Shown here piece after piece: positions 49,595-60,591 of a stretch of DNA of 64,000 nt (its first letter is position 1; each line of letters begins with the position of its first letter). Under the pieces are notes generated by a model. The model was not told where the DNA came from. It made no database searches and was given only the letters and a program-made list of their open reading frames with translations. The DNA is from Oreocharis arfaki. Taxonomy: Eukaryota; Chordata; Aves; Passeriformes; Paramythiidae. The translations under genes were made by a program, and so were the position numbers. The stretch spans positions 1,118,122-1,182,121 of the forward strand of contig VZRR01027747.1 in NCBI GenBank assembly GCA_013398015.1, in the 5' to 3' direction.

Positions 49595-51670
49595 TTATAC
49601 ACCTATATACATGAACACACATCTATACAAATGCACAAGTAGCATATATTCATGTAAAGTTACTAGGGCATTAATAGCAAGCAACAGCTTGTGACAGGAA
49701 ATGAAGAATGTGATATCTACTTTGTACAGAGCAAACTAGTAGGAATGAAGACAGATGTTCATTAGATGATTTTGTTAAATACAAATACCATGCTTTACTC
49801 TAGGCTGTTATTAAAGCAATTACTTTTTTCAAGTGCACAGTAAAACTGTAGCTTTGTGGTACTCTAGTAAGCGTTATTACATTAATATAGTGAATTTACC
49901 CAATCTATCTTTTATTACCCAGCCTCACAGTGATATTCTGATTAATTATGCATACTGTAGATTTTTCAGATGCCAGCCAGATGTTCAGAGAAAACAAAAG
50001 TTTTTGGCCTGGGAAGATAAGTAAAAATCACATATATATACTGACACACCTAGTGGAATGAATAGAAAGTATTCCTTAGTGTATTTGCTATCTTGGTCCT
50101 ATTTATTCTTAGTCAAGATACACGACACAACACTTTTCGGCCATCTAGATAAAGCAATAGGTGAGAGGACAATGCAAATAATTAAAGGAAAAATTTGACC
50201 TCTATTGGGAATCTCTTCTGCTGTAAGGTACTCCCTTACCTCTTCCAGCTGTCTGCCTCACAGGACAGGAGCCTTAGCACACAGCTCCTGGTCAAGCGTA
50301 AAGCAATAAAGGAAAGCAGAATTGCTGACAGCACAGTTCCCAGCAAGGAGCAGGGTCAGGCAGGTGTCTCATGTCCATCATCATAACCTCTCCTCTAGAC
50401 TGTGTTTCTACTCACGTATATATATGTATTCGCTGCTATGAAGCAAAGAGACTGGCTTCTTTTCCTGCAGTATTAATGAACTTCAAAGCATTAATTTTTC
50501 AGTCTTCATAATAAGATCCTAAGATAGTATGCCTACAATAGCATGTTAGTCTGGAGGCAGGAGAAAGGAAATCTGAGCACAACAAATCTTAATGATATCT
50601 GAGAAAAAAAGACTGTATCCTTATCTGCCTCTAGGGCCACCCTCTTGTCCTCCAAACCCTCATAGCAGTTTCCATATCTTGTTTACCTGAGCAAAGGAAA
50701 TGAAACACAGATCTCATGAATGTCTGCCTGGTCGCTCTGTCCCTAATTACAAATATGTTGCTTTTAAAGACAGCAGCTGAAGAACCTTTGCTCCTCTCTG
50801 GTATGGATGAATGGCCAAGAACTTAAGTTTAGAGACAGACAGAAAATAGTGAGGGTATAGTGTATTGTGTGCTCAGCAATTCTCTGATCCCTGCCACTTT
50901 TTCTGCTCACTGCTCTTCACTGCTGCCAGAGCATCACAAATGCATCAAGCTCAGCTACTGCTTGAAAGCTTTCTGCAGGGTACAGATTTTTAGTCACACT
51001 GCATTAAACAGTGAAAGTGGAGCAGAACTGCCCTGCGCAGAAGCGAAAGAAACTAATAATGGATTTTCCACCTTGCCAAACAATAAAGGTTTGCTCAATT
51101 CACATCCACTCTCCAACTCAGGGTCTGCAAATGGTGGTCTGTTGGGTGGAGTGTAGTGCAAGCCACAGTGGAGCTTTGAAAGCAAACACCATTATTGCTG
51201 TCAGATCCTGGTCTTTGATTTGGATTCTATCAATTCATTTGATTTTTAAGGGAGATAAGAAAGCGAAAAGACATACAACACAGTTTATTTCATCTATTGC
51301 ATCTATTGCTGTTCATTGCATTGTTCACTGAATCAGGACAGTCCGGCCTTGATTCATTTGGACAGGCCATAAACTGCTAAAATTGCCTACTTTCCAGTGC
51401 AACTACCCAGTGTTGATGACCTCCTAATTTTAGCATGTCCACTTTCTCCAGTGTAGAACTGATGCTGGATCTAAGTGTTCGAAAGGGCAAGAAAAAAATG
51501 TTTCCTCATTTGTTTACCTCTTATTCCTGTTCAGAATAACATAATAGTGGCTCCAGTGTGTCAGCAGATTTATTATAACATTACAGAAAGTTAATCAGTG
51601 AATTTGGGTCACTTTTAATAGCTCCGCACTGCTGTCATATGATCATGCCAATTTTGTAGCTCACATGAGA

Positions 51671-51985
51671 TCACAGAATCAAAGAAACACTGGTTGGAAT
51701 TCCAAACTCCTGCTGAAAGCAAGACTGTGCTTTTATCTTATTAAGTCTTAAATAAGATGGAGACTGCATAGTGTCTCAGGACAAGTGCTGCAGTATCCTT
51801 CCCAATAAAAAGGTCTTTCCTGATGTTCAGTCTGAACCTCCTTAGCTGCAATTTGCCCCTTGTTATGGTATCCACCAGCACTGAGGAGTTTGACTGTGTA
51901 ATGTCTGTAAATCCTCCAAAGAAGTTGTAGGCTATTAGAGCACCCTGAACTCCTTCTCCATCAGGCTGCAGAAACCCCTTTCTTG
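51671..51985 (-). mobile_element. Old CR1 LINE 3' fragment, minus strand
   Basis: It opens tcacagaatcaaagaaacac. It retains CR1-like text at 51800-51830 (aaaaaggtctttcctgatgt, cagtctgaacctccttagct) and 51950-51975 (ccttctccatcaggctgcag). The first 130 bases are poorly preserved. Confidence 0.7.
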
Positions 51986-52039
51986 ATACTAACTGCCAAA
52001 TATTGAACATTTGGTTATTAACATTAGAGCATGCTATTC

Positions 52040-52205
52040 CTTCCAGATGAAAATTCCATAGGAGACAGTGTCAGAAGTGTTACTAAAGTCAAATTATCTT
52101 CTGTTCATTACTGGCCCATGTTGGTCAGGTATAATTTTGAATTGACAAACGTTTATTGTTCCTGATTTCTGTCTTGTCCTTCATGTAAATGTCGATTTAT
52201 TAAAA
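52040..52205 (-). mobile_element. Probable upstream CR1 fragment, minus strand
   Basis: The text ggagacagtgtcagaagtgt-tactaaagtcaa and a later cttcatgtaaatg resemble the part of CR1 that encodes the C-terminal reverse-transcriptase region, in the same orientation as 51671-51985. It may be the 5' continuation of the same insertion with intervening sequence lost. Match quality is low. Confidence 0.42.
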
Positions 52206-54149
52206 ACCAACTTAACATATACACTATCCAAAAGAGTCAAGAAAAGTCAGCTTACATGACATTAACTCAAAGCACATCCTGCCTTTGCCTTAAGCAGTAA
52301 AATCAAGATGCAGTAGAGGTTATAGTGTTCTCTGACCAACAGGAGAAAAGACTGCAAGTTAGGCCTCACAAGGATACATAGGGAAGGTTTTGTGCCCTCA
52401 AATTCACATAAATTAAATGGCAGTGCAAATTATCAACCAAATATACACTGAGCAAGACTACTAGAGATCTTCTCCCTGGTTGACCTGTGTTTATTCTTCA
52501 GTGTTTGACATTTAGGACTTCAGGAAAGCAAAATATTCATGGTTTCATTTGTGCCCAGACTTCTTAACCTAAATGATTCATTTTTCCATGCATTTCCTTC
52601 AGGCAGATAAATACAGAAATCCATTTGTTCTAGTGGGCGAGCAGAGTGGAATAGCAGGAGAATAAAGTATGGTTGTTTTGCCCAAATCATGCTAATGAAT
52701 GTGTAGGAATTATAGGTTATTTTGTGCTGTAACTGTACCCTAGAACATACTGATCGATTTCCATGATATTCAATAGATATACACTGTAACTTTTCAATCT
52801 ATTGACAAATAAGAAAGGTATTACTATAAAATCAAACTAAACTTCAGCACACTGCAGCTTTCCCTTTTGCTGTTTCTTTTGTCTATTATCCATTTCCAGC
52901 ATAATAACCTTGGTAGGTTTTTCAAATATAATTTTAAAATTTGTTAGGAAAAAAAAAGTAAATCCCAGAACTTTATAAGGTCCTGCATGAGATTCTTAAA
53001 AAGACAAATGTTAGTGTCCCAGCTGCTATCAGAAACTTCCTCTCTAGTCTTCCAGATTTCAAGAATGGACACAAGAATGTAATGAATGTATTTTATTAAT
53101 TTTTTTCATTACAAAAATGACCATATTAAGATATCTGCCTTTTAGCCTTGTACAGTGAACACAGTAGTCCTGGGCTGACTTTGGTCCTTACTCTTGTTAG
53201 TATCTTTTGGAGAAAAGAAAAGTATGCCATTAGAAACACTGGTGCCTTGTATATCTCTAAAAGTTGTATTTATGGCCATATCTGCACCAAGACTATTTAC
53301 AGAGGACTAGATGTGCTGAGGCTTGTACTCCCTGAAAGAGGAGTTGTGTAGATATGTTTCCTTCACAGTGGCAGGTGGAAGAAGTGATGACTTCCTCTGG
53401 TCTTGTAAAAGGGCAGCCAGAGGAAATAAAATATGTTGTCAGGTCTTGAAAGACTGTCCGATTCCTTCTTGCTGAAAAAGCAGCAGGCCTGGAGTGAAAT
53501 GTGCTCACTGAGAAGCAGTACTGGGTTTCTGCCCAAGTTAATTCCAGAACCTACTTGAAGCTAAAGCGCCCAAGTCATTAGTGCCTGATCTCCACGAGAC
53601 TGGGTCACTCAGCACTTCTGAACCCATCCAGATCAAATGCATGACTGCACTTCTGTTGAATTAGACAAAGCAAGATGTAGAGCTCATGAGGCACAAAGGA
53701 GCCTGCCTGCAAGAAATTAACTTGTTAAAATGTTTTGACCAAATTTGAATTGGGTGGGTTTGTATCAGATCACTGTTTTGTGTGAGGCAGCTAGCAGCTT
53801 CTTGGTTTGATATCAGGAGACCTAAGAATGGGTAATCCTGACAGAAGTACTTAATTCACAAGTATTTCTTCTATTTGCTTCTGTATAAAGAGACAGCTGT
53901 TGGATTTAAGCTCTAATTCAGTTGTCTCATCAAACTCTGTGTAAAAAGATTTTCGATTTTGTTTTCTCAAGATCCATTGCTCTAAATTCAGAGAAACAGA
54001 ATGTTGTGATTTCTTGTCTGGAAAGTGAAGTTCGTCCACTCTTCTCCTTGCCTGACTTGAACCAGCAAAAAGCTGAACATAAAAGTTTTTAATACTTTAA
54101 AAGTGACAGACACCTTCTTTCAGTCTTTGTTTAAAGTGGTGATTTCCTG

Positions 54150-54640
54150 GACCAGTCAGAGGGAGATCTGCTGGACACGGAAATGCCGCCCCAGTCCCTG
54201 TCCATCTTCCCATCCAGCTCAGCACACCAGGCAGGTGTGGCAGGCATGAGGCTGTCTAAAGTGTGGGAAAGGGCACATTGATACAAGTGCTAACACACCA
54301 AGACTTCCTCCTCACAGAATTTTTGCTCCGAGGAGCTCTTCTCAGGATTGTCAGACTGCAGTGGTGGCTGGCCTTTATACAGACACAGACTCACCAGCAG
54401 AGGAGATTGCTTGCATGCCACACACAAGCACAACATGAACCTCAGAAAACGACAGCACCCTGTGGAGCAGTCTGCCTTTCAGACTCTCAGCGAGGCTACG
54501 TGGGAGAAGTACACCATTCTGCCTCTGAAATTCTCCAGATACATGTGTGGCTGCCGAAAACACCATCAATTTCCTTATTAATTGTGTGTCTATTGCCATT
54601 AAGGGCACTGAGGATTCAGAGAACCATGTCGCTATAGCAC
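54150..54640. other. GC-richer block with TATA-like element
   Basis: Elevated GC and about eight CpGs over about 490 bases, with three overlapping frames open for 77-124 codons on both strands. On the minus strand a CTGTATAAAGGCC element lies at 54371-54383, and a GTGAGT donor lies at 54387-54392. It resembles a promoter or old LTR in composition, but I cannot match it to a family. Confidence 0.38.
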
Positions 54641-56649
54641 AGAGTAAGCTATGATGCTGCAGGTGAATTAATGTATCACTTTCTCTTGCTAGCATTTATA
54701 GCTTTTTCATATCTAGCTTTTTTTCCTCCAAAAAGTGTCAAAAATTTTTGAGTAGAGCAGCCGTAAAAGTGTTCTTTGGAAATACATCCCCTAACTTAAA
54801 ATGTGCATGTAAGACCATTTTAGTATGCAGTTTAGTCATCTAAATTTTTATGGTCCTTTTTCTGTTTTCTTGTTGGTTCACTTTTCTCTTCCTCATCTGC
54901 ATAAACTATTTTTCATTTGTTATAGCTATCTTAGCCAACAGATGGTGCTATGTATAACATTTTTATGATATTGTATAAAATAAAAATAAATACCACAGTT
55001 AAACTGTACATGTAATTACTTTGTTAGAAAATAAACTTGGAATTGAAGTTCACAATAATAAACGCTTATCATAAAAATTAGATGCAAAGAACAATAAGTG
55101 TTGAGAGTCGCTGATGAATGTTCATTTCAGCCTGCAGGTAGGGAAGGATGGAGTTGCATGTGTAAAGCTGGCTGTGGTATCAATGCTGCTGTGCTTGTAC
55201 AGAAGGATCTTTTGCAAAATCAAGACTTCAGGGAGGTAGATTTTAAGAACACTAAAATTATCAGTGTCTGTTCTAGTTTCTGCTCTCCGGGATTAATACA
55301 CTCTATCTAAATTGAAATAGAAAAGTGTGGTATGCCATGGGTACTCATAAAATTGAAGTAGGACCATTCCAGTGTATACAAATTATGAAATGCAATTATA
55401 AGCACCAATGTTGAGTACCACCAGCGCTTCACAGCCAATATTTCATCATCCAAACAGTGCAGTTAAGTTTCCTGGTACTACTCAGGCCTATAAAATTAAT
55501 CATGTACATGCAAAACAGACTGTTTTCTCTGGGCTTGGAATTTCTCTCTGTGAAAGAGATGATAGCTTCTCTGAAAAAGGCATGACCAAGTTTACCGTGG
55601 TGAATATATTCTTGTAAAGTTGCTGTCAGTATCACCTTGTGTAATCTTTTCTCTTTCCAATAATGATTTTTTTTCCAAATTCACTGGGTTTTTTGAACTA
55701 GGCCATAGTTAATCCTATTTATCCAGTCTCATCCATCTCAATGAATTCAATAAACATTACATCCTATTTTTAAAACACTTCCAGAAAAGGCAGGTATTCT
55801 TACAACATAAATATAAATAGAGCAAGCCAAATACAAATACCCTACTTGGAAATATCCTGTACTTTGTTCTTTGTTGGAATGAGTTGTCAGAGACTCAATC
55901 AGTGTGGAATCCCATCATGTTGGCAGGGTTCATCACATGTTTCAGTGAATGATGAAATAAGATAACTTCCATCTTACAAACATTGATACGTCCTTGTTCA
56001 CATGAGTAGGTGCATTTTTTTCCTAAATTTTGAAAATGCTTCATTTCATTACAGGAATGTTTAAAGTTTCAGAAAGTGGTCTTCATTTTACAGCTTCATG
56101 AAACTGAATTTCTAGTGACAACTGCTAAAACTACCTCAATTAGCTATTCCCAATCTCATCTCATTCTCCTTTTGTTCCCACAGTTAGGAACAAAGGCATG
56201 TACTATCAATAAAACAGTTGATCCTTGCTTTTGAATGAAGATTTTAAATTGTCAGGCACAATGTACTGAGTAGTACAATGATAATTTCACAAACTCACCA
56301 AAATTATACATTTTTAATAAAAAAGCAACTTCCTTTTTAGTCTGCTCCATAGATTTCATTAAATGCTATACTGGCTAATGATCAGGAATCATAGAATTCT
56401 GCAATAATTTGGCTGTATGTCAAGACAATTTTTAACTGAAATTGAATTGCTGGTGTTTGCTAGTCTGGGGGAGGAGACTATATTTTTTTTCTTTTTAAAA
56501 TGAATACTAGTGTTGAGTGAAAATTATGTCAACTTTAAACTACTTTCAGGATGGCCAGACAAAAATCACTCAGAATTTTCTTCCAACTTTTTCACTATCT
56601 GCACTTTCCTCTTGTGAGTGAGGTATCACTAGTTTAATGCTTTTCAACA

Positions 56650-56905
56650 TGGCATGAAGTTGTGTCAGGAGAGGTTTAGGTTGGATATCAGGAAAAGGTT
56701 CTTCACCCAGAGGGTGGCTGGGCACTGGAACAGGCCCTCCAGGGAAGTGATCACAGCATCAGCCTGACAGAGTTCAAGGAGTGTTTGGACAAGGCTCTAG
56801 GGCACATGGTGTGACTTGGAGCTGTCCTGTCCAGGGGAAGGAGCAGGACTCCAATAATCCTTGTGTGTCCTTTCCAAATCAGAACACTCGAGGACTCTAT
56901 GATTC
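56650..56905 (+). mobile_element. CR1 LINE 3' end, about 255 bp, plus strand
   Basis: Clear CR1 3' text in forward order: gaggtttaggttggatatca, ggttcttcacccagagggtg, gcactggaacaggccctcca. It ends cgaggactctatgattc. It is better preserved than the other short copies, so probably younger. Confidence 0.94.
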
Positions 56906-57753
56906 CCTTTTCAATAATTCTGCTGCAGCCTTTAGTCCTGTTTCTGTAGAACAGGAGCTCTTTCACAAGGAGTTCTTAGAGCCATCTTCCTGCCAGAACT
57001 TGGAAACAAGGGAGGGATATTCACTGCTGGTGTATAGGTTATATAATGTTTCATTTCAACTGAGATCACTGAATAAAATGCATCTTTGGTACAGCTGGCA
57101 GAGTAGTTCTGCAGCTGGGCCATCCAATTTTGCCACAAAGGTGAGGGAGATAGGGGTGGTGGGGCTGTAAATAGAAAGAAATTGGAAGAACTTGGTCTTC
57201 ATCAGAATTGTACTAGGGAAGTGAATGCAGAAGCCTGGGCAGGATGCCAGGAGTAAAACTTATGGGAAGCTCATGGGTTTTTATAGGACAATGACATATA
57301 AGTGGAATTGTCTTTCATTTTTTCATCCTCAGTGGCACACTACAATCCATGATCTGAATCACACACTGCTCTGCGATGAAAGTGTGCACACTTTATCTTG
57401 TCCTCTCTGTCTCTCTCTTCAGGAGGAGGATCCTGTTTATATAAAGCCCTAAACCCAATGATGGCAATGTGGCAGCAGTTGCCATGATGATTCTACCAGA
57501 AAATCATCCCCTTACATTCCTAGGATGAAAGTTTCAGAGACAGTCTTTGCTACCAAGAGTTCTTTTTTTCTTCCCTAGAGATTGTAGCTTTTAATTTATT
57601 GATTAATTACTTTGTAGTAATTATACACCTACAATGCAGCCTTGAAGCTATTCAAGCTAGCAGTAAAACGTTAACTGTAGTTGGAGATGTAGGAGATATC
57701 AAACAAATTCAATAGATCTAAAAACAGACTGGCAGAGCACTAGCATTAGTATC

Positions 57754-58543
57754 TGTGTTTCAGCCAGCTAAGCAGCCCTGACTTAATGCCAGTTTAGGTG
57801 CTCCTTGCACCTTGGTGTTTAAACTCAGAGCATCCATCCTGCTTGCCCACTCATGCTGTGGATTAATCCAGCTGTGACCTTACTGGGTATTATCTGCCCC
57901 GCAAAATTTCCAAGCCATCCACAACAGACTCCCACCTGACCTAGGACATCCTCTGGCTTTGCTGTTGTGCTGGATGATCTTGGCTGGACATCAGGGGCCC
58001 ACCAAATCACTCTGTCAGCCCCCTTTCTCAGCTGGACAGGAGTGAGAAAATACTGCAGAGAACAACTCATAGGTTAAGATAAGGCAATTTACTAAAGCAA
58101 AAGTGAAATGTTAGGTGTACACAAGCAAAGGGAAAAAAGCATTCTCTACTTCCCATGAGTAAGCGGCGTCTGGTCTCTTCCCAGGAGCCCGGGCTTCAGC
58201 ACATGCAGCAGTGGTTTCAGAAGACAAATGTAAATAAAAAAAGCCTTCACTTCCTCCCTCTTTCTCTTACTTTTATACCTGATGTCATATGGCATGGAAT
58301 ATCCCTCTGGCTAGTGTGAGTTAGCTGCCCTCGTTATGTTCACTCCCAAGGTTTTGCCCACCTGAGCCTACTGATGGCAGGGCAGAAGGTTATAGCAGCA
58401 GCACTCAAACTGTGAGAGCAGTGCTCTGCAGTAGCTGAAACACTGGTGTGTGATCAGCACTCTTCTAGTTACCAGTGCACAGCACAGCGCTGGGAGGGCT
58501 GCTGAGGGGAAAACCGAGCTCTGTGCCAGCCAGACTCAATACA
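57754..58543 (-). mobile_element. Solo LTR, avian ERVK-like, 790 bp, minus strand
   Basis: Read on the minus strand it starts TGTATTGAGTCTGGCTGGCA and ends near GGCTGAAACACA. It carries the family landmarks in order: a GGGATATTCCATGCCATATG block, a CRE-like TGACATCA, a TATA box (GGTATAAAAG), and a terminal TTATCTTAACCTATGAGTTG region. No gag, pol or env sequence is attached, so it is a solo LTR. I could not find a convincing target-site duplication (agtatc on one side, gcctct on the other), so it is old or the edges are slightly off. Confidence 0.82.
58270..58287 (-). promoter_or_regulatory. LTR core promoter: TATA box and decayed CRE
   Basis: On the minus strand, TGACATCA (58280-58287) is followed by GGTATAAAAG (58270-58279). 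The usual avian ERVK LTR has TGACGTCA upstream of its TATA box. The G-to-A change here is what methyl-CpG decay produces and would weaken CREB/ATF binding. Confidence 0.6.
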
Positions 58544-58733
58544 GCCTCTCAGCACCCATTTTGAACAGGCACTATGGCTTTGTGTCCTGTCCCTGCTACT
58601 CTCTGGGAGCAAGAACATCAACCCCAAGTTCAGCTGCACTTGTCTGCTGGGGCCAGAGGCACTGGAAGAAGGCATTTAGGAATACCTTGACTTCCATACA
58701 CCCAGCTAGTGGAATCCTGGGGAGTGGCTACTT

Positions 58734-59140
58734 NNNNNNNNNNNNNNNNNNNNNNNNNNNNNNNNNNNNNNNNNNNNNNNNNNNNNNNNNNNNNNNNNNN
58801 NNNNNNNNNNNNNNNNNNNNNNNNNNNNNNNNNNNNNNNNNNNNNNNNNNNNNNNNNNNNNNNNNNNNNNNNNNNNNNNNNNNNNNNNNNNNNNNNNNNN
58901 NNNNNNNNNNNNNNNNNNNNNNNNNNNNNNNNNNNNNNNNNNNNNNNNNNNNNNNNNNNNNNNNNNNNNNNNNNNNNNNNNNNNNNNNNNNNNNNNNNNN
59001 NNNNNNNNNNNNNNNNNNNNNNNNNNNNNNNNNNNNNNNNNNNNNNNNNNNNNNNNNNNNNNNNNNNNNNNNNNNNNNNNNNNNNNNNNNNNNNNNNNNN
59101 NNNNNNNNNNNNNNNNNNNNNNNNNNNNNNNNNNNNNNNN
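58734..59140. other. Assembly gap, 407 N
   Basis: A run of 407 N. Any open frame that spans it (58450-59172, 58706-59170, 58709-59146) is an artefact of translating N. Confidence 1.
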
Positions 59141-59438
59141 CAATGATGGCAATGTGGCAGCAGTTGCCATGATGATTCTACCAGAAAATCATCCCCTTAC
59201 ATTCCTAGGATGAAAGTTTCAGAGACAGTCTTTGCTACCAAGAGTTCTTTTTTTCTTCCCTAGAGATTGTAGCTTTTAATTTATTGATTAATTACTTTGT
59301 AGTAATTATACACCTACAACGCAGCCTTGAAGCTATTCAAGCTAGCAGTAAAACGTTAACTGTAGTTGGAGATGTAGGAGATATCAAACAAATTCAATAG
59401 ATCTAAAAACAGACTGGCAGAGCACTAGCATTAGTATC

Positions 59439-60401
59439 TGTGTTTCAGCCAGCTAAGCAGCCCTGACTTAATGCCAGTTTAGGTGCTCCTTGCACCTTGG
59501 TGTTTAAACTCAGAGCATCCATCCTGCTTGCCCACTCATGCTGTGGATTAATCCAGCTGTGACCTTACTGGGTATTATCTGCCCCTCAAAATTTCCAAGC
59601 CATCCACAACAGACTCCTACCTGACCTAGGACATCCTCTGGCTTTGCTGTTGTGCTGGATGATCTTGGCTGGACATCAGGGGCCCACCAAATCACTCTGT
59701 CAGCCCCCTTTCTCAGCTGGACAGGAGTGAGAAAATACTGCAGAGAACAACTCATAGGTTAAGATAAGGCAATTTACTAAAGCAAAAGTGAAATGTTAGG
59801 TGTACACAAGCAAAGGGAAAAAAGCATTCTCTACTTCCCATCAGTACGCGGCGTCTGGTCTCTTCCCAGGAGCCCGGGCTTCAGCACATGCAGCAGTGGT
59901 GTCAGAAGACANTGCAGAGAACAACTCATAGGTTAAGATAAGGCAATTTACTAAAGCAAAAGTGAAATGTTAGGTGTACACAAGCAAAGGGAAAAAAGCA
60001 TTCTCTACTTCCCATCAGTAAGCGGCGTCTGGTCTCTTCCCAGGAGCCCGGGCTTCAGCACGTGCAGCAGTGGTTTCAGAAGACAAATGTAAATAAAAAA
60101 TCCTTCACTTCCTCCCTCTTTCTCTTACTTTTATACCTGATGTCATATGGCATGGAATATCCCTCTGGCTAGTGTGAGTTAGCTGCCCTCGTTATGTTCA
60201 CTCCCAAGGTTTTGCCCACCTGAGCCTACTGATGGCAGGGCAGAAGGTTATAGCAGCAGCACTCACACTGTGAGAGCAGTGCTCTGCAGTAGCTGAAACA
60301 CTGGTGTGTGATCAGCACTCTTCTAGTTACCAGTGCACAGCACAGCGCTGGGAGGGCTGCTGAGGGGAAAACCGAGCTCTGTGCCAGCCAGACTCAATAC
60401 A
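59439..60401 (-). mobile_element. Second copy of the ERVK-like LTR, with duplicated part
   Basis: The same LTR as 57754-58543, with identical ends and the same decayed CRE/TATA region (60128-60145). It is 963 bases long because the segment from the terminal region to the AGAAGACA site is present twice around one N. It is probably not a separate insertion but a second representation of the same locus. Confidence 0.8.
59739..60085 (+). repeat. 173-bp direct repeat joined by a single N
   Basis: 59739-59911 and 59913-60085 are 173-base copies (tgcagagaacaactcatagg ... agaagaca) separated by the lone N at 59912. They differ at about three places (tacgcgg/taagcgg, cacatg/cacgtg, gtgtcag/gtttcag). 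Copy 1 of the larger duplication has this block once. Confidence 0.97.
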
Positions 60402-60591
60402 GCCTCTCAGCACCCATTTTGAACAGGCACTATGGCTTTGTGTCCTGTCCCTGCTACTCTCTGGGAGCAAGAACATCAACCCCAAGTTCAGCTGCACTTG
60501 TCTGCTGGGGCCAGAGGCACTGGAAGAAGGCATTTAGGAATACCTTGACTTCCATACACCCAGCTAGTGGAATCCTGGGGAGTGGCTACTT

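Larger units (their letters stand above)
57456..58733 (+). repeat. Duplicated segment, copy 1 (ends at gap)
   Basis: This 1278-base segment starts caatgatggcaatgtggcag and runs to the N gap. It recurs at 59141-60591 with about eight scattered differences visible by eye, plus the 174-base extra piece there. It contains a complete ERVK-like LTR. Sequence to its left (before 57456) is not represented in copy 2, because copy 2 starts at the gap edge. Confidence 0.97.
59141..60591 (+). repeat. Duplicated segment, copy 2, with internal repeat
   Basis: It begins at the first base after the gap with exactly the same caatgatggcaatgtggcag as copy 1. It follows copy 1 to the point where copy 1 runs into the gap (gtggctactt at 60591), then continues into unique sequence. 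Differences include t/c at about 59320, g/t near 59586, c/t near 59618 and a/c near 60267. An additional 174 bases are explained by the internal repeat at 59739-60085. Confidence 0.97.

Noticed and set aside
57825..58070. 81-codon minus-strand frame (also at 59510-59755)
   Set aside because: It is contained in the ERVK-like LTR terminal region, which is not coding; its repeated presence reflects the assembly duplication.
58450..59172. Open frames of 145-240 codons crossing the N run
   Set aside because: They consist mostly of unknown residues from the 407-base gap; the real flanks are duplicated LTR-flank sequence.
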